The notes beneath the pieces were generated by a model. The model did not search any database. It was not told the DNA's origin and saw nothing but the letters and a program-made list of their open reading frames with translations. The translations under genes and the position numbers were made by a program. A DNA stretch of 64,000 nt from Ascarosepion bandense (lineage: Eukaryota > Mollusca > Cephalopoda > Sepiida > Sepiidae), in the NCBI GenBank assembly GCA_037127315.1, contig JBBBDQ010001028.1, positions 1,116,001-1,180,000 on the forward strand. Reading direction: 5' to 3'. Position 1 is the first letter of the stretch. Every line of letters begins with the position of its first letter. Shown one piece after another: positions 1-11,579 of the stretch.

Positions 1-483
1 TCGATCTATGACAGTTAAGAGATATTGAAAACCATCCACAGAGGGGAGAGGACCAACTAAATCAATATGGATATGGGAAAATCTACCATCGGGTGGCGGA
101 AAATTACCTATAGGGGACTTGGTATGCCTATGCACCTTGGATGTCTGACAGTGTAGGCACGACTGAACCCAAGTCTTAATATCTGAATTCATATTAGGCC
201 AAACAAACCTGTCGGAAATAAGCTTGACGGAAGCTTTCCGACCAGGATGGGATAATGTATGAAAATGCTCGAAGAGGGATCTACGCATAGACTGCGGAAC
301 AAAAGGACGGGGGCGTCCCGTGCTGACATCACATGCAATAGTGGTAGTAGAGAAAGGGAGAGGATGCTGTTCGATCCGAAGAGATGAATCGGAAAGAAAT
401 TGATTCTCTACATTATCATTTTGTTGTTCCCGAGCAAGAGTCTCTAAATCCAAAGTATTTGAACAAATATTATGCAGCGTAGA
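1..483 (-). mobile_element. Ty3/gypsy pol: integrase N-terminal part, cut by the window edge
   Basis: This is the continuation of the pol reading frame downstream of an in-frame stop at 484-486. Read on the minus strand it stays open to the window edge. It carries an integrase zinc-binding pattern (His in a HTLSHPG-like stretch, then SCLHC with its paired Cys), followed by the start of the catalytic core, an IDLVGPLP stretch with the first catalytic Asp. The rest of the core, the C-terminal domain and the 3' LTR lie outside the window. The stop separating it from the RNase H region means this copy cannot make a full Pol without readthrough. Confidence 0.85.
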
Positions 484-2277
484 TCACGAGAGTGTATCAG
501 CAACTGTATTGTCATCTCCCTGGATGTATCTAATATCCGTAGTAAACTGGGAAATATAATCCAGGTGGCGACAGTCTCGCGGATTGATTTTGTCGGCCTT
601 GGAATGGATAGCATACGTAAGCGGTTTATGATCTGTAAAAACTACAAAATTCCGTCCTTCCAACAAGTGACGGTAATGTCGAATAGACATGTATATGGCC
701 AACAATTCCCTAGAAAAGGTGCTATACCTCTTTTGGGCAGCCGACAGCTTATGAGAGAAGAAAGACAAAGGTTGCTTAGCTCCCTTGGTTGTTTGATTTA
801 ACACAGCTCCGACGGCATCAGATGAAGCGTCCGTTGTAAGGGAGAGAATAGAGTCCTTGTCATCAGAAATATACGTTAACTTCGTAAAGTTAACCAAGGC
901 ATTTTTAGCGTCATTAAATGACTGTAGTTGTTTATCCGTGAAAGATATGCTAGCATTTTTTTTCTTTTGGTTTTGAAGTAAATCAGTCAAAGGTGATAAA
1001 ATGCTGGAGCAGTGAGGAATATATTGACGATAGTAATTAACGAGACCCAAAAAACGACGAAGTTGTCGAAGAGACTGTGGTTGAGGAAATTTGCTGATGG
1101 TCTCTACTTTAGTAGGCATCGGGGTGATGCCACTTTTATCCAAAATGTGTCCCAAGAATGTCAACTGAGAGGCAGCGAAAATACACTTCTCAGGGTTCAT
1201 TTTTAAGCCGAAATGTTGTAGGCGATCAAAAACTTGTTTAACATGGGAGCGATGCGTAGCCATATCGCTGCTGGCGATGAGGACGTCGTCGATATAGGCG
1301 AAAGTAAAATCAAGACCACGCAATACTTCATCTATTAGTCGCTGAAACGATTGGGCAGCATTACGCAAACCGAACGGCATTCGCAGAAATTCGAACAACC
1401 CAAAAGGTGTGGTGATGGCTGTCTTAGGAATGTCTTCAGGAGCTACGGGAATTTGATGGAAGGCTTTTCGCAGATCCAGCTTAGTAAAAACACTGGCTCC
1501 TTGTACCGACGTCACAAAATCAAGTAAATTTGGTACTGGATAGCGGTCAGGAACAGTCTGAGCATTAAGTCTTCTGAAATCACCACAAGGACGCCATGTT
1601 CCAGGCTCCGATTTAGGGACCATATGTAATGGGGAAGCATAAGGGCTGGACGACGGACGTATAATACCCAGGTCAATCATGTGCTGAAACTCACGCTTAG
1701 CTATTTTGTATTTATCAGGGTGCAGACGTCGAGGGTTTGAATGAACAGGAGGACCCTTTGTCTGTATGTGATGTTGTGCATAATGCTTTATAGGCTCTGT
1801 ATAAGAAAAAGGTTTGACAAGATCTGGATAGCCACTTAAAATGTCTTCTAATCCGGTAACGGAAGGCATGGCAGTACTGATGCCTAAAGAAGAAATATTC
1901 GATCTAGTGCCACGAACATGTATTTTGGTATTGTCGTCTAAAAGCGACCTAGATGCAAGGTTCACACTTAACTTGTAATGTGAAAGAAAATCGGCACCTA
2001 ATATTGGAATTTTTACTTGTGCAATGGTAAAAATCCATGGGAAACTCCGACGAAGACCTAAATCAAGCGTTAAAGAGGCTTCGCCGTAGGTATTAATCTT
2101 AGTGCCGTTAGCAGCCTGTAATGAAAAATCCATTACCTTAAGTTGTTGGCTAGTATTTGGCGGGATAACACTTACTTGGGCACCGGTATCGACTAAAAAA
2201 GACATGCGTGATATTTTGTCATATATGAAAAATAGGCGGCAAATAGATTTACTGCTGGTGGTAGTAGCCGCGTTCAT
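484..2277 (-). CDS. pol: Ty3/gypsy pol: protease, reverse transcriptase, RNase H (CsRn1-like clade)
   Basis: An open frame of 597 codons. Domains in order: aspartic protease with the DTGA active site at residues 30-33; reverse transcriptase with TKLDLRKAF near residue 265 and the catalytic YIDD at 328-331; RNase H with TDAS at 482-485 and FTDH at 547-550. The frame ends at a TGA (484-486) right after VADTLS, where related elements run on into integrase, and the same frame continues open beyond it. It is therefore a nearly intact copy with one nonsense codon, not a naturally short protein. Its ATG overlaps the gag stop by four bases. Element class is certain from the motifs; the clade rests on the Gag Cys/His pattern and the primer site. 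Confidence 0.95.
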   Translation of the reverse strand: MNAATTTSSKSICRLFFIYDKISRMSFLVDTGAQVSVIPPNTSQQLKVMDFSLQAANGTKINTYGEASLTLDLGLRRSFPWIFTIAQVKIPILGADFLSHYKLSVNLASRSLLDDNTKIHVRGTRSNISSLGISTAMPSVTGLEDILSGYPDLVKPFSYTEPIKHYAQHHIQTKGPPVHSNPRRLHPDKYKIAKREFQHMIDLGIIRPSSSPYASPLHMVPKSEPGTWRPCGDFRRLNAQTVPDRYPVPNLLDFVTSVQGASVFTKLDLRKAFHQIPVAPEDIPKTAITTPFGLFEFLRMPFGLRNAAQSFQRLIDEVLRGLDFTFAYIDDVLIASSDMATHRSHVKQVFDRLQHFGLKMNPEKCIFAASQLTFLGHILDKSGITPMPTKVETISKFPQPQSLRQLRRFLGLVNYYRQYIPHCSSILSPLTDLLQNQKKKNASISFTDKQLQSFNDAKNALVNFTKLTYISDDKDSILSLTTDASSDAVGAVLNQTTKGAKQPLSFFSHKLSAAQKRYSTFSRELLAIYMSIRHYRHLLEGRNFVVFTDHKPLTYAIHSKADKINPRDCRHLDYISQFTTDIRYIQGDDNTVADTLS

Positions 2278-3080
2278 GGGCCACCAGCTAACTCGTTTCC
2301 CGCGTTTCCCGAACGCTGGGCGCCATTATCCGTAAAATATCTACACGGTTTGATACATTTTTTTGCATTGGACGCATACTTAAAGTGGTACCAGCAAAAT
2401 TCACCATGTGGCCGTTCGCGGGAAAGTGATCTGTTACGTGACAGGCTTCTATTTTTAGTGCGGGACCTGCGTTCTAAGTTGTCGACGCGCAGTGTGAGGG
2501 CGTCTATTCTTTTAATTAAAGCATCTACACTGGTAGAGTTCACTGTAGTCGGGGTAAGAGAAAGGTTAGTTTGATGGACAGGCTGATTTTCCAATATCTT
2601 ATCAGCCATGTCCGCTAATTCAGTTAGTTCAATTCTCTCCGCAACACTCATTAATATTTGAGCTATCTGTGTGGGAAGTTTATCCACCCACAGCTTCCGT
2701 AAGACAGTGTCGGACATAGTGTTGCTCCCTAGCAAGGTCTTCATACGTCGCAACAACTGCGACGGCTTATTGTCTAATAACTGTAAATTATTGAATAGTT
2801 CATGTAGACGTCTATTTTCAGACTCACCGGTCCTAGCAATAATTGTGTCACGTAGCAGATCGTAAGGTTTGTCTGCTGGTACTTGGTTTAGGAGGTCAAC
2901 AATGTCGATTGCAATCTCTGGTGGCAATTTTTCAACCACATATGCAAATTTGTCACGCTGTGACGTAATTTTTTTTGCACAGAATATGGCATCAAGCTGG
3001 GCAAACCAGACTTGAATGTTTGACCTGCTAAAAACGGGCAGGTTAAGGGGAATTTGACCCATTGCAGAGCTGTCTACCAT
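2274..3080 (-). CDS. gag: Ty3/gypsy gag with CHCC motif
   Basis: A 268-codon frame directly upstream of pol. The N-terminal ~170 residues are a capsid-like region ([20 protein letters not shown] near the start, then [13 protein letters not shown]). Next come a probable coiled coil (residues ~185-205) and an Arg/Ser-rich stretch (~205-224). The usual CCHC knuckle is replaced by C229-x2-H232-x9-C242-x3-C246, the CHCC arrangement described for CsRn1-clade elements of trematodes and other invertebrates. The structural polyprotein should package element RNA and prime reverse transcription in cytoplasmic particles. The start is chosen because the Gag homology begins within a few residues of this ATG. 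Confidence 0.88.
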   Translation of the reverse strand: MVDSSAMGQIPLNLPVFSRSNIQVWFAQLDAIFCAKKITSQRDKFAYVVEKLPPEIAIDIVDLLNQVPADKPYDLLRDTIIARTGESENRRLHELFNNLQLLDNKPSQLLRRMKTLLGSNTMSDTVLRKLWVDKLPTQIAQILMSVAERIELTELADMADKILENQPVHQTNLSLTPTTVNSTSVDALIKRIDALTLRVDNLERRSRTKNRSLSRNRSLSRERPHGEFCWYHFKYASNAKKCIKPCRYFTDNGAQRSGNAGNELAGGP

Positions 3081-3168
3081 TACGAATAGTTATCTTATCT
3101 TGTTCTACCAATGTCCACACGTACACACAAAACTGAGAAGAGAGAGGAGTCACCAAAAATTTTAATAT

Positions 3169-3269
3169 CCCCACGCCGGGATTATCCAATTTGTATTGGA
3201 TCGGTAATTTCACACGTCGGGGTTATCCAATTGTAGAATGGCGGTAATCCACACGTCGGGGTCATCCAA
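3169..3269 (-). repeat. Three tandem primer-binding-site-like units (tRNA-Trp type)
   Basis: Three imperfect copies on the minus strand contain TTGGAT(G/A)A(C/T)CCCG(A/G)CGTG. They lie near 3169-3190, 3211-3230 and 3250-3269, about 40 bp apart. The 3' end of animal tRNA-Trp has the complement TGGTGACCCCGACGTG, so each unit looks like a retrotransposon primer-binding site with one inserted base. The unit at 3250-3269 sits next to a plausible LTR border (3272) and is the most likely functional one; the other two lie in the leader between it and gag. Confidence 0.65.
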
Positions 3270-3271
3270 TT

Positions 3272-4250
3272 TGTAGCGGCCTAACTACTTTTTTTTCATT
3301 TGTTATGTAATAATGTTAGCTTCTCAATTCAATGTGTACCAAAAAGTGAACAAACAAGACGTGAGTAGACAAAATTTTAATTATAACAATAATCGGTTAA
3401 AGGGAGAGAACTTATTTATACCCTTTTGATAATTAACTGGAGATGTATGAAACACTTTTGTGTATGTGTTTAAGAAAATAATTTAAACAGTTCAAAGATG
3501 ATGAGTTGGTAAAATAGTTTGTAATTTGTTCCAGTTTCAAGTGATGAGTTGGAAAATAGTCTGTATGTCCAAATAATTGAAATAGCACAAAATGATGAGT
3601 TGGAAGAATAAACAGCAAGCAAGGTGTGTGTGAAAGAATGTTAAAATATACTTGCGTTTAAGTCGATAAGTTGAAGTAATATAATTATTTACCAGGAGAA
3701 AAATATTGGATGCAAAAGGTTGTTATTGCACAGTTTGAATATTTAATTTAGTTTCTCAGGCAGGTAAAAATGAAATGAATCCGGCTTATTTTCTTTTTTA
3801 CAAGTAGGCGAAAATATATATGCCTTAAAAGATAAGTGAGCTGGAAACAATAGGTCTGGTAGCTTCAAAATCTTCTTTCCAACTGAAGCTTCAAGAGCGG
3901 GAAGATTCCCGCTTTTTCGAAAGAGAGGCAAAATGCTGCTGATGCTGATGCAGAACGAACCAATGAAAAGTTTGGTTACAAAAAGAAGATGGTTTGATTT
4001 ATTTTACAATTTTCCTTCTCGAACTTTTTATAAATATAGGTGATACGAGGGTATCGTAGAGAGCTCGACAACACCACGAAAAGAAATGTTTTCTAGAAAA
4101 ATAGAAAGAATCATATATTTCATATATACACAATAAAGAGACAATTGGTATTTTTTAGTGTCCTATCTGTCAGGGTAGTAAAATACCTTCAAAGTTCAAA
4201 GAGTTCTTTTTTTTAAGCGAAATATTATTTGCGAAATTAAGATAAGTATA
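3272..4250 (-). mobile_element. Probable 5' LTR of the gypsy element (outer border uncertain)
   Basis: The inner border is placed at 3272, where the plus strand reads TGTAG (CTACA at the LTR end in element orientation), two bases from the primer-like site. A TATA box lies inside. Three copies of the 11-mer TGATGAGTTGG (plus strand, starting near 3499, 3542 and 3593) lie upstream of the TATA box in element orientation. The 3' LTR is outside the window, so the outer edge cannot be fixed by comparison and 4250 is an estimate. Confidence 0.5.
3413..3420 (-). promoter_or_regulatory. TATA box of the LTR promoter
   Basis: The minus strand reads GGGTATAAATAAG, a good TATA box about 140 bp upstream of the proposed LTR end. 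That would leave an R-U5 segment of roughly 110 bp, a normal size for Ty3/gypsy LTRs. Functional use is inferred. Confidence 0.5.
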
Positions 4251-5849
4251 TATTTCGCTATGTGTGTGAACAATAGTAGTAACATCAGGATATTGAGTCT
4301 TTTTGTAAAGAAAAGACAAATAGTGTCACTAAGAAGAAAAAGACAAACTTGGTGTCGATGTGAAGAAAATAAAAGTGAATATGAATTGCCTTTTGTTTCT
4401 CTTTCTTTGCTGTCACTGGTTGAGGAAGAAAAGGAAATAAAGAACGTAGCGTGAAAGAGAAGGTGAGATACTATTATTTTGGAAGAAACAAAAATAAATG
4501 ATAAGAGAAAAAAACAATTTATTGTAGTTAAATTTTGAAGAGTCAGCTGGTGTCTTGTTTCCTTTAGTGTCCAGTGTGTTCTCTGACTGCCTGATGACTG
4601 ACTGTGGACTACTACTGAAGGCGTGAATAAGTAGCCAACTCATTCGCATGATCGGCTCCGAACGCAAACTTTTTGGGGGGAAGTGGGGCAAGAACGATAA
4701 ACACGAGTCATTGAAAGTTCAATTTGTTTTTTATCCAATCGACATCGAAATTAAGTGATCCTGGGATCACTTAATTTATTTTGGATCTTATCTTTGTACT
4801 GACATTTATTTTTAATGATTTTGATACGATTTTATTTGTATCTTATATATTTAACAACAAAATTTTCAGACAGTAGTCAACTTCTAGAAATTCCAGAAAA
4901 TTAATTGGAGGTGGGGGTAAAAAATACATATTTTTACCAAGATTTTATAAAAGAATAATTTCAGTCATTTGTAAATAAGTTCTGAAGTTCGTCCATTATT
5001 TGATTTTTGCAAGAATTTCCAAATCAATGTGTTTTAAATCAGAAAAATGAATTTCGTAATGTTACATTTGCCTTAGTAAAGAGTTGCTCACTTGCTGACG
5101 GAAAAAAAAAATAAAAACATAATTTTTAAACAACATTTTGAACGTGTTAGAATTTTTAAAATATTTTAAATAATTAAAAAATACTTTCATCATCCCTCTT
5201 AGAATAACAAACATTTTGACAGTAAAATTTTGTTTTTATTAAGTTTGGAATCTTTTAGCTTCATGCTATGTTTTTTGTGCTTTGTTTTGTTTTTTCAGCG
5301 AATGAGTGGAGATACCTGATTTATTCATTAATGACTGAAAATTTACTTTATTTTTAAGGTTTTGTGGAAGTATTTTTTAGACCAGTTATACCTGTGGTTG
5401 ATCCACAAATAACCTGCTAACAGTAGTAGCTAACAAAAACTTGGAGAGTTAAATAGAGATAACTAAGACATCTGGAAGTGGCATGACTCATGGAACAGCA
5501 ACAATCTACCCCAGTTATCAAAATAAAAAGAGTTCAGTTCAAAATTCCAGACACCTTAAGAAGATTGAAGTATAAATGGCCGAAACATTGTGAATATGAC
5601 AATAATAATGATAACAACGGTCTGAACAATGTAATTAAAGTTTCTTTTGGTGTCATTATATTACATGTTAGAAATATAGTAAAGAGAAATATATTCTCAC
5701 AAACTTTTGTGGCTGATGAACTTCGATATATTTTTCATTTATGGCGCAATTTTTTTCCAAGTAAGAGCAAGTCCGTAAAATTACAATTGAGCATGCTGAC
5801 AAGTGAAGACATACCCTGCTGGAAATATATATATATTTGAACCCCCACT
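4251..5849. other. AT-rich stretch, no recognised gene
   Basis: I see no gene or known element here. It holds one perfect short palindrome (4748-4777) and a 116-codon open frame at 5490-5840 (+) that resembles no family I know and has a low-complexity Asn/Asp run; I do not call it a gene. Confidence 0.5.
4748..4777. repeat. Perfect inverted repeat, 14-bp arms
   Basis: The arms AAATTAAGTGATCC and GGATCACTTAATTT flank a 2-base centre (TG). No neighbouring gene explains it. Confidence 0.8.
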
Positions 5850-7010
5850 GCCACTGATCCTTCGCATCCACGCTCGAAATCTTGTGGCCGATTGATAGTC
5901 GATCACTTCATTTCAAACCGGGCTCTGTCCACATTATGCTTGATTGACCACAAAGCCTGTCTGGGTTGAAAGTCACCAAAAATATGCTGCATTGATGATC
6001 CAGACAGAGATGGGAGCCACAATAAACAAAGGAAATTTTTGTAAAATTAACAAGGCGTTTATATACATACGTTCTGTTCAGTGGAGTATTTGGTTAGAGT
6101 TTATCACTCCTGCATGCAGACAACTATAATTCTAACCCACGTCTTCTACAGAATATAACACTAGTGAAAGTTGGTTGGTCTGGCACCAGGCTGAAAATGG
6201 AGTTTCTTCTAGTCACGTGACAACACGTCTCTCATGTTAACTTGCTCCGTACTGGTTCAACTCTAAGGTACTCAACTCTCTATCTGCTTATATTGTCTCG
6301 CCTTTAGCGAGGGTGGCTGTGATTCACTTTAGGTATACTTAGAGTTTTCAAATGAGCAATAAGGGATCTTCTTTTTGGTCACCTGATCAAATTCGTCTCC
6401 CTCTTTCCTGTGTGAATGACTCCCAATATTGCTCGAGAGGGACATAAAACATTCCTACAACTTTCCTGAAATCCACCGAGGCACTTTTTCATTGGTCATC
6501 TGATCAACTCCGTCTCTAGCTCTCCTGTGTAAGTGCCTCCTGCCACCACCCGAGGGATGCGTTTCAGCCCAACAGTTAAACTTTAATTATCGTTCTTTTT
6601 GCTTTTCTGCTTTTGGTGTGTGATCGGGTTGCATCTGTGTTTTCATCATTTCGATCGCTATAAGAAATTATCTGGCTTCAGTCGAAAAGAAAATCATATG
6701 TTTCTCCTTTAATTCTCAGCATCGCAAAGTTCCAGAAAGAAACAAGAGACTTCTAGAAATTTTGTCTCTCTTTTTCAGCGAGAAACGGCTGTCACTAGGA
6801 TCATAAAATCAACCAAGCCCTGTTCTGTAAATGGCTGCCATCTCTATCAATGGTCGTTAAATTTTTCAACATAGGAGAAACTCATTTTGAGCGAAAATGA
6901 ATTTTCCTATTTTTACGATAAGAATATTTGGCAGCCTTCAAAAGTCATAAAAAACTTTATCTATTTCACTCGTGTGGTCTAAACATATCTCTCGTGTAGC
7001 TCTAGTGGCC
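5850..7010. repeat. Unclassified repeat-like region with a ~117-bp duplication
   Basis: No gene is recognised. A segment starting GGTCACCTGATCAA at 6377 recurs as GGTCATCTGATCAA at 6494, each followed by a similar CGTCTC...CTGTGTRARTG stretch. A weaker third copy starts near 6211. GC content is higher than in the flanks, suggesting an old SINE-like or satellite insertion. The class is unknown. Confidence 0.4.
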
Positions 7011-7012
7011 AG

Positions 7013-7121
7013 AAAAGAAAGAAAGAAAGAAAGGAAAGAAAGAAAGAATTCAATTATTATCTATCTTCCTTCTTTTCTTCCTTTCCCTTCTCTCTTTCCT
7101 TCTTGGTACCAAAAATAGTAT

Positions 7122-7162
<41 letters not shown>

Positions 7163-7175
7163 GTATATATCTTTT
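7013..7175. repeat. Compound microsatellite (GAAA)n, (CTTT)n, (CA)n, (TA)n
   Basis: Direct reading shows GAAA-type repeats near 7015-7047, a pyrimidine tract to ~7105, (CA)n at about 7123-7157 and then a TA-rich end. Confidence 0.9.
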
Positions 7176-8384
7176 GTAAAAAGTAATATTTTTACAATAT
7201 CAAATTAATTAATCAGTTCTTAAAGTCCCTATTTTTTTTTTTCAAAACAAGTGTTTTGAACAGATATTATATTTTTAAGAGAATTTACTTTTTGGTTTAA
7301 AAATATCTAAAATGTTTGTTTAAGGACATAATAGCACTTCAACATTGTATAATGGCTAGCAAGCATCATTAAGTGCTCCATGTTTTCGGCCTTGTACCAC
7401 ATCAAAGCTACACTTAGTAAATTGTAATAGTTAGCAAGCTTGTCTTGCTAGATCACTTGTGAATGAGTAGTCACTGTCTAAAGATGGTTATTTAAAGACA
7501 TAAGATCACGTCGACATAGTGTAATGATTAACAAGTGCTTCATACTGGGTGCTTCATACTTTCTGTTTTGTATCAGGTCTAAGCTAGGCTTAGTAAATTG
7601 CTATTTAAGGATGTGAATTTTTTCCTTTTTTTGCACATTAAGTTTATATTATCTTTCAAATAAAACCACAATTTAATTTCAAAGAAGATTTTTAAATGAA
7701 TTTCTGGAATAGGGAGTTATCATTTACTAAATATTTTAATCAGACTATAGTCCTCATCTTTATTGTTGTTATCACTTCATTTCTGTGATGAGGATTTATC
7801 ATTATTTACCAAATTTATATTCAGACTATTGTCCTCATCTTTGTTGTTTTTTTATTATAATGTGTTCCTCTGGGTTTCCTTAGTTGTATATCAATCTGGG
7901 TAATCTATAGGGAATTCTGAACTGAACCCTTAAATTTAATCTACAGGTATTGACTCCTTGTTCCATTGCTCATGTGTAGAGATGTCATCTAGTTCTTATT
8001 TTATTTAGTACTGTTCACCTCATTTTCACAGAGTACTAGTACACAAAGACCAACTCAAGGATTAAACTCACAACCACTGTCACCAAATTCACAAACCAAA
8101 TCTTTTACCCAAGTCATTTACTAGGTCATTGTTAGGAAAATTCACTGGAGTAAACTTCAAGCCTTAAACCTAAACTTGGCTGCTGATCAGGCTGCAACTG
8201 TTGTTGCTGCTGGCTGTTATGTTTTGACTATTGCTGCTTCCCATATTTTGATTGCTGCTGTTGCAACTGCAACTGAAATAACATCTTCAGTGATTTTTCT
8301 TTATACAACTGTAAAAAATTGTGGGACTCCACAATTAAAAAGAACACATAAGGTATTCAAATTCAGGAAACAGACTCTACAAAA

Positions 8385-8600
8385 ATACTTTCATAAAGTT
8401 TTCTAATAAAATAACTTATTCAGCACACAATTGTTTCATTTATGAATATGTACTGAAAATTCTGTTTGAATCAAATAATTCCGTGATATTTGGAAAATAA
8501 TTTTAAAACAGGAGGTAGAATTTTTTTCCTTTCACTTTACAAAATAAGTATCCACATTTCTGCTAGTACCTAAAAGTACTCGAGATGAATTTTATTTAAA
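8385..8600 (+). repeat. AT-rich dispersed repeat, copy 1
   Basis: It aligns by eye with 13,228-13,400. The shared order is a TAAAATAAC(T/C)TATT block, GTACTGAAAATT then a TTTGAAT stretch, TTTTAAAACAG, and a terminal (T/G)GTACCTA motif. No coding potential was seen. Confidence 0.55.
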
Positions 8601-9325
8601 AAATTAATTAAATATTTTATTTTTTGGTTCAAAATTAGGTTTCGTCAAAAACAAGAACAATTAAATGCAAAATTTACACTTTTGTAAAAATAAGGTATGA
8701 CTGAGTTTTTTTAAGTGCTTAGATATTCCTACAGAAACAAAAATTGCTATTTATGTTTTCATAACTTATTACTGAGACATAGTGGCAAAGAAAGCACATG
8801 TTTTTCTTATCAACAAAAAGAACTATTGTAATAATAAAATTCAGTATTGATAAATTTTATTTTATCAAATTAAGTTGTTTTTCAAAATTTTCATCTTTTA
8901 GATTGTGCCTATCTTTTTTATAAAAATACCTCCTGAAAAGTCTCTCAGTAGATGAAGCTAACAGTATTTTTAGTATATTAAGCTTTTTAAAGAGAATTTT
9001 CAATTCTGAAAAAGTCTTTTATTCCTTAAATGGCAGTAAATGAAGCAGTGGAATAATGGCTAACCAGGTCATTTCTTTGCTTCATCTGAGTCATCATCAC
9101 CTGACCTGCTGCTAGAATTCATTTTTAGGCTGGACAATTTTTTATTAGTTTCTTCCCAGTTTCTGAACATGGGGACTAAAAAAGCTACCAATAAGTAGTT
9201 TTTCTCTTGGAGAAGGAAATCTTACATGAATTCTACTGCGCACAGTTTCCAACAATGGTTTACAGAATTGCAGCTCATTTTTAGCTTTTTCTTTAATTAT
9301 TCAATAGTTAGGATGTGCACCAGTG

Positions 9326-10020
9326 GTACAAAAGAAGTGTGCTCCCGAACTGACTCCTGTTCTCTTCAAACTGTATAATAAATGCCTCATTGCTTCCTGC
9401 CTGCTGGAAGTCATCAGCTGTTGCTCCAGTTTTTAAGAACTTTGGTGAGCCATCCGATCTCTTCTAAAACTATCCTGAATGGTCACTTGTCTATATCCTT
9501 TTGTACTGATGCAATTGTTCCCCAGGGATCCATCCTAGGTCTTACGTTGTTTGTGATTTTCATTATTGACCTTCTTGATGACATCACCTCTCAACTTAGT
9601 ATCTACACTGATGACACAACCATTTAGTCCTGTCTTAATAGTAAGGCTGATTCAGCCAACAAAATCAAAATGGCAGCTGATGTCCAAAATGATCTCAACC
9701 GTTGTTAACTGAGGCAAAAGATGGCTTGTCATTTTTAACACCTTCAAAACTAAACTTTTCTCCATCAATAACCTGAGAGATCCCCTCTCTGTCTTCCATC
9801 AGCATGCTAACCTCCAGGAATGTGAAATATTGTGCCTTTTTTGGCTGACATTCTCAGCTGACAAAGTAATAAGACTATATTGTATCTATTGTTAGATCAG
9901 CTGCTAAGAAAGTTAGTTCATTGTGTCAAGCAAGACAATTATTCTCTCTGGAATCAATCTTACATATCTATAAGTCTATTTGTTTGACTGATATTAATCT
10001 TATTCACCTTAGACAAACAA
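9326..10020 (+). mobile_element. LINE family A (Jockey/CR1-like) reverse transcriptase relic
   Basis: Translated fragments match the reverse transcriptase of the better copy at 52,951-54,124. CAPELTPVL is present near 9,345. IVPQGSILG and IYTDDTTI follow at ~9,510-9,627, then the post-RT region with stops and frameshifts. The segment holding catalytic motif A is deleted around 9,425-9,470. This is a dead, internally deleted copy in the same family as the LINE pieces in the SYS1 intron. Confidence 0.75.
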
Positions 10021-11579
10021 GAAAGAAACTGGAAAGAACCATCATCCAACTTGAATAAGTCTTGAATCAGGCTCATTTTCTCATTCAACTGATTCATCTG
10101 CAATGAAAACAAATGGTCTTTATGACTACTGAAAAATATGTTAAATTATATAAAAATTTTATGTTATAACTTAATCTTTAGTGTAGTAAATAAATGTTTA
10201 ACTGTCTAGGTTTTATATACGTTTTTTTTGTTTTGTTTAGTTTTTTTTTCTGAAAAAAGTGTATTTTTGTGCCAGACTGGTTTGTAAGAATAAATTATTG
10301 CACTTGTAAAAATCTGTTTTAAAAATTGATGGTTAAAGAACCTCTAAAATTATTTGTCTAAAATTTTTTTACATTTTATATGACCTTTTCTGCTAGGTGG
10401 TTTAAACCATGAAACCGTAGCAGATTAATTTTTTTAATTCATGGAGAAAAAAGGTTTCTTATTTACCAGCCAGTGAGAGAAGTATACTTCAAGCCTTTAT
10501 GAAATCCTGGATGGAGCCAGTATGATACTACTTTGTTCAATAAAAGGGACTGCTATTAGCAGATCAACAGGAAGCAATTAACTATCGAGGAAAAAACATT
10601 AGCACCAACGCTACAAAGATAGAGAATAAGTCCTGCTGAAGGGATTATAAATCAATGCAGGGAAACACAGCAGATGTAAAGCAGATTCGACTTCTCCTAG
10701 GTTCAAACATTCTTTTGTGTCTGCTTAAGAAGAATTTAAATCAAATTGATATTCATCATTAACTTTTTAGCAAAGTACTACAAAAGAATCTCTAGACCAC
10801 AACATGAGGAAAACACCAAACCCCTTCATGCTAAGACATCCTTATTGAGTATTCAGTTGAAGAACTGAGGTGAGTGTGCTGTATTTTTTGCTTTGTGCTC
10901 CTTAAAAGTTTGTTGCTTTTTTCCATTCTTAAAAAGTGTAATTTTTTTTCTTATTGAATCCTTTTCTGAACAACTGTAATACATTTTTCCTTACATTTGA
11001 TGACAATCCATATTTTCTAACATCAGAAATTTTTTATCCTGCGCACAAAAAGAAATTTTTGTGCAACCTTTTGTATTGTACCCTTTTTTTTTCTTTTGTT
11101 TGCCACTTCCAGATGTTTTAGAGAGTTGAGTTAAAGAGAGATAACTAATTTTTTTTTTCACCACTTCTGTAGCCAGATATTAAACTCACAACTCTTTGGG
11201 TAAAGTCCTTGGATCCAACCAATGCTTTTATCCACTGTGTTGGTTGAAACAATTTACATTTCGTGCTATATAAATATGTGTTAATAAGCTATACATATTA
11301 ATATAGAAGTTTCTGACACTGTGTGTTAATCTGTCATCAGCAATTTTCAGTTCTATGTTTGGTGTGCTGGCCCAGAAAATCATTTGCTAAACAAGTCTTG
11401 ATTAGAAAAAACATAAAAAGAATACCTGATTCAAATGAGTCTATCTAACATTATGAAGAAAAAAATAATTAACTGTCACATTTTATTTTTTATACAGTAG
11501 ACTTTTATAACACTTAGCAGAATTTATTTTATTTTTTTTTACACATTCATAAAAGTAGCTTCTCTTTTATCATCGCCCC
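10021..11579. other. No recognised feature
   Basis: AT-rich sequence with scattered T and A runs. I see no gene, RNA or identifiable element. Confidence 0.5.

Noticed and set aside
5490..5840. 116-codon plus-strand ORF
   Set aside because: No recognisable family, low-complexity Asn/Asp run, no splice or promoter context; consistent with chance in AT-rich DNA.
8176..8406. Ala/Val/Thr-rich 76-codon ORF resembling a membrane segment
   Set aside because: Arises from imperfect GCT/CTG-type repeats; no homologous pattern or gene context.
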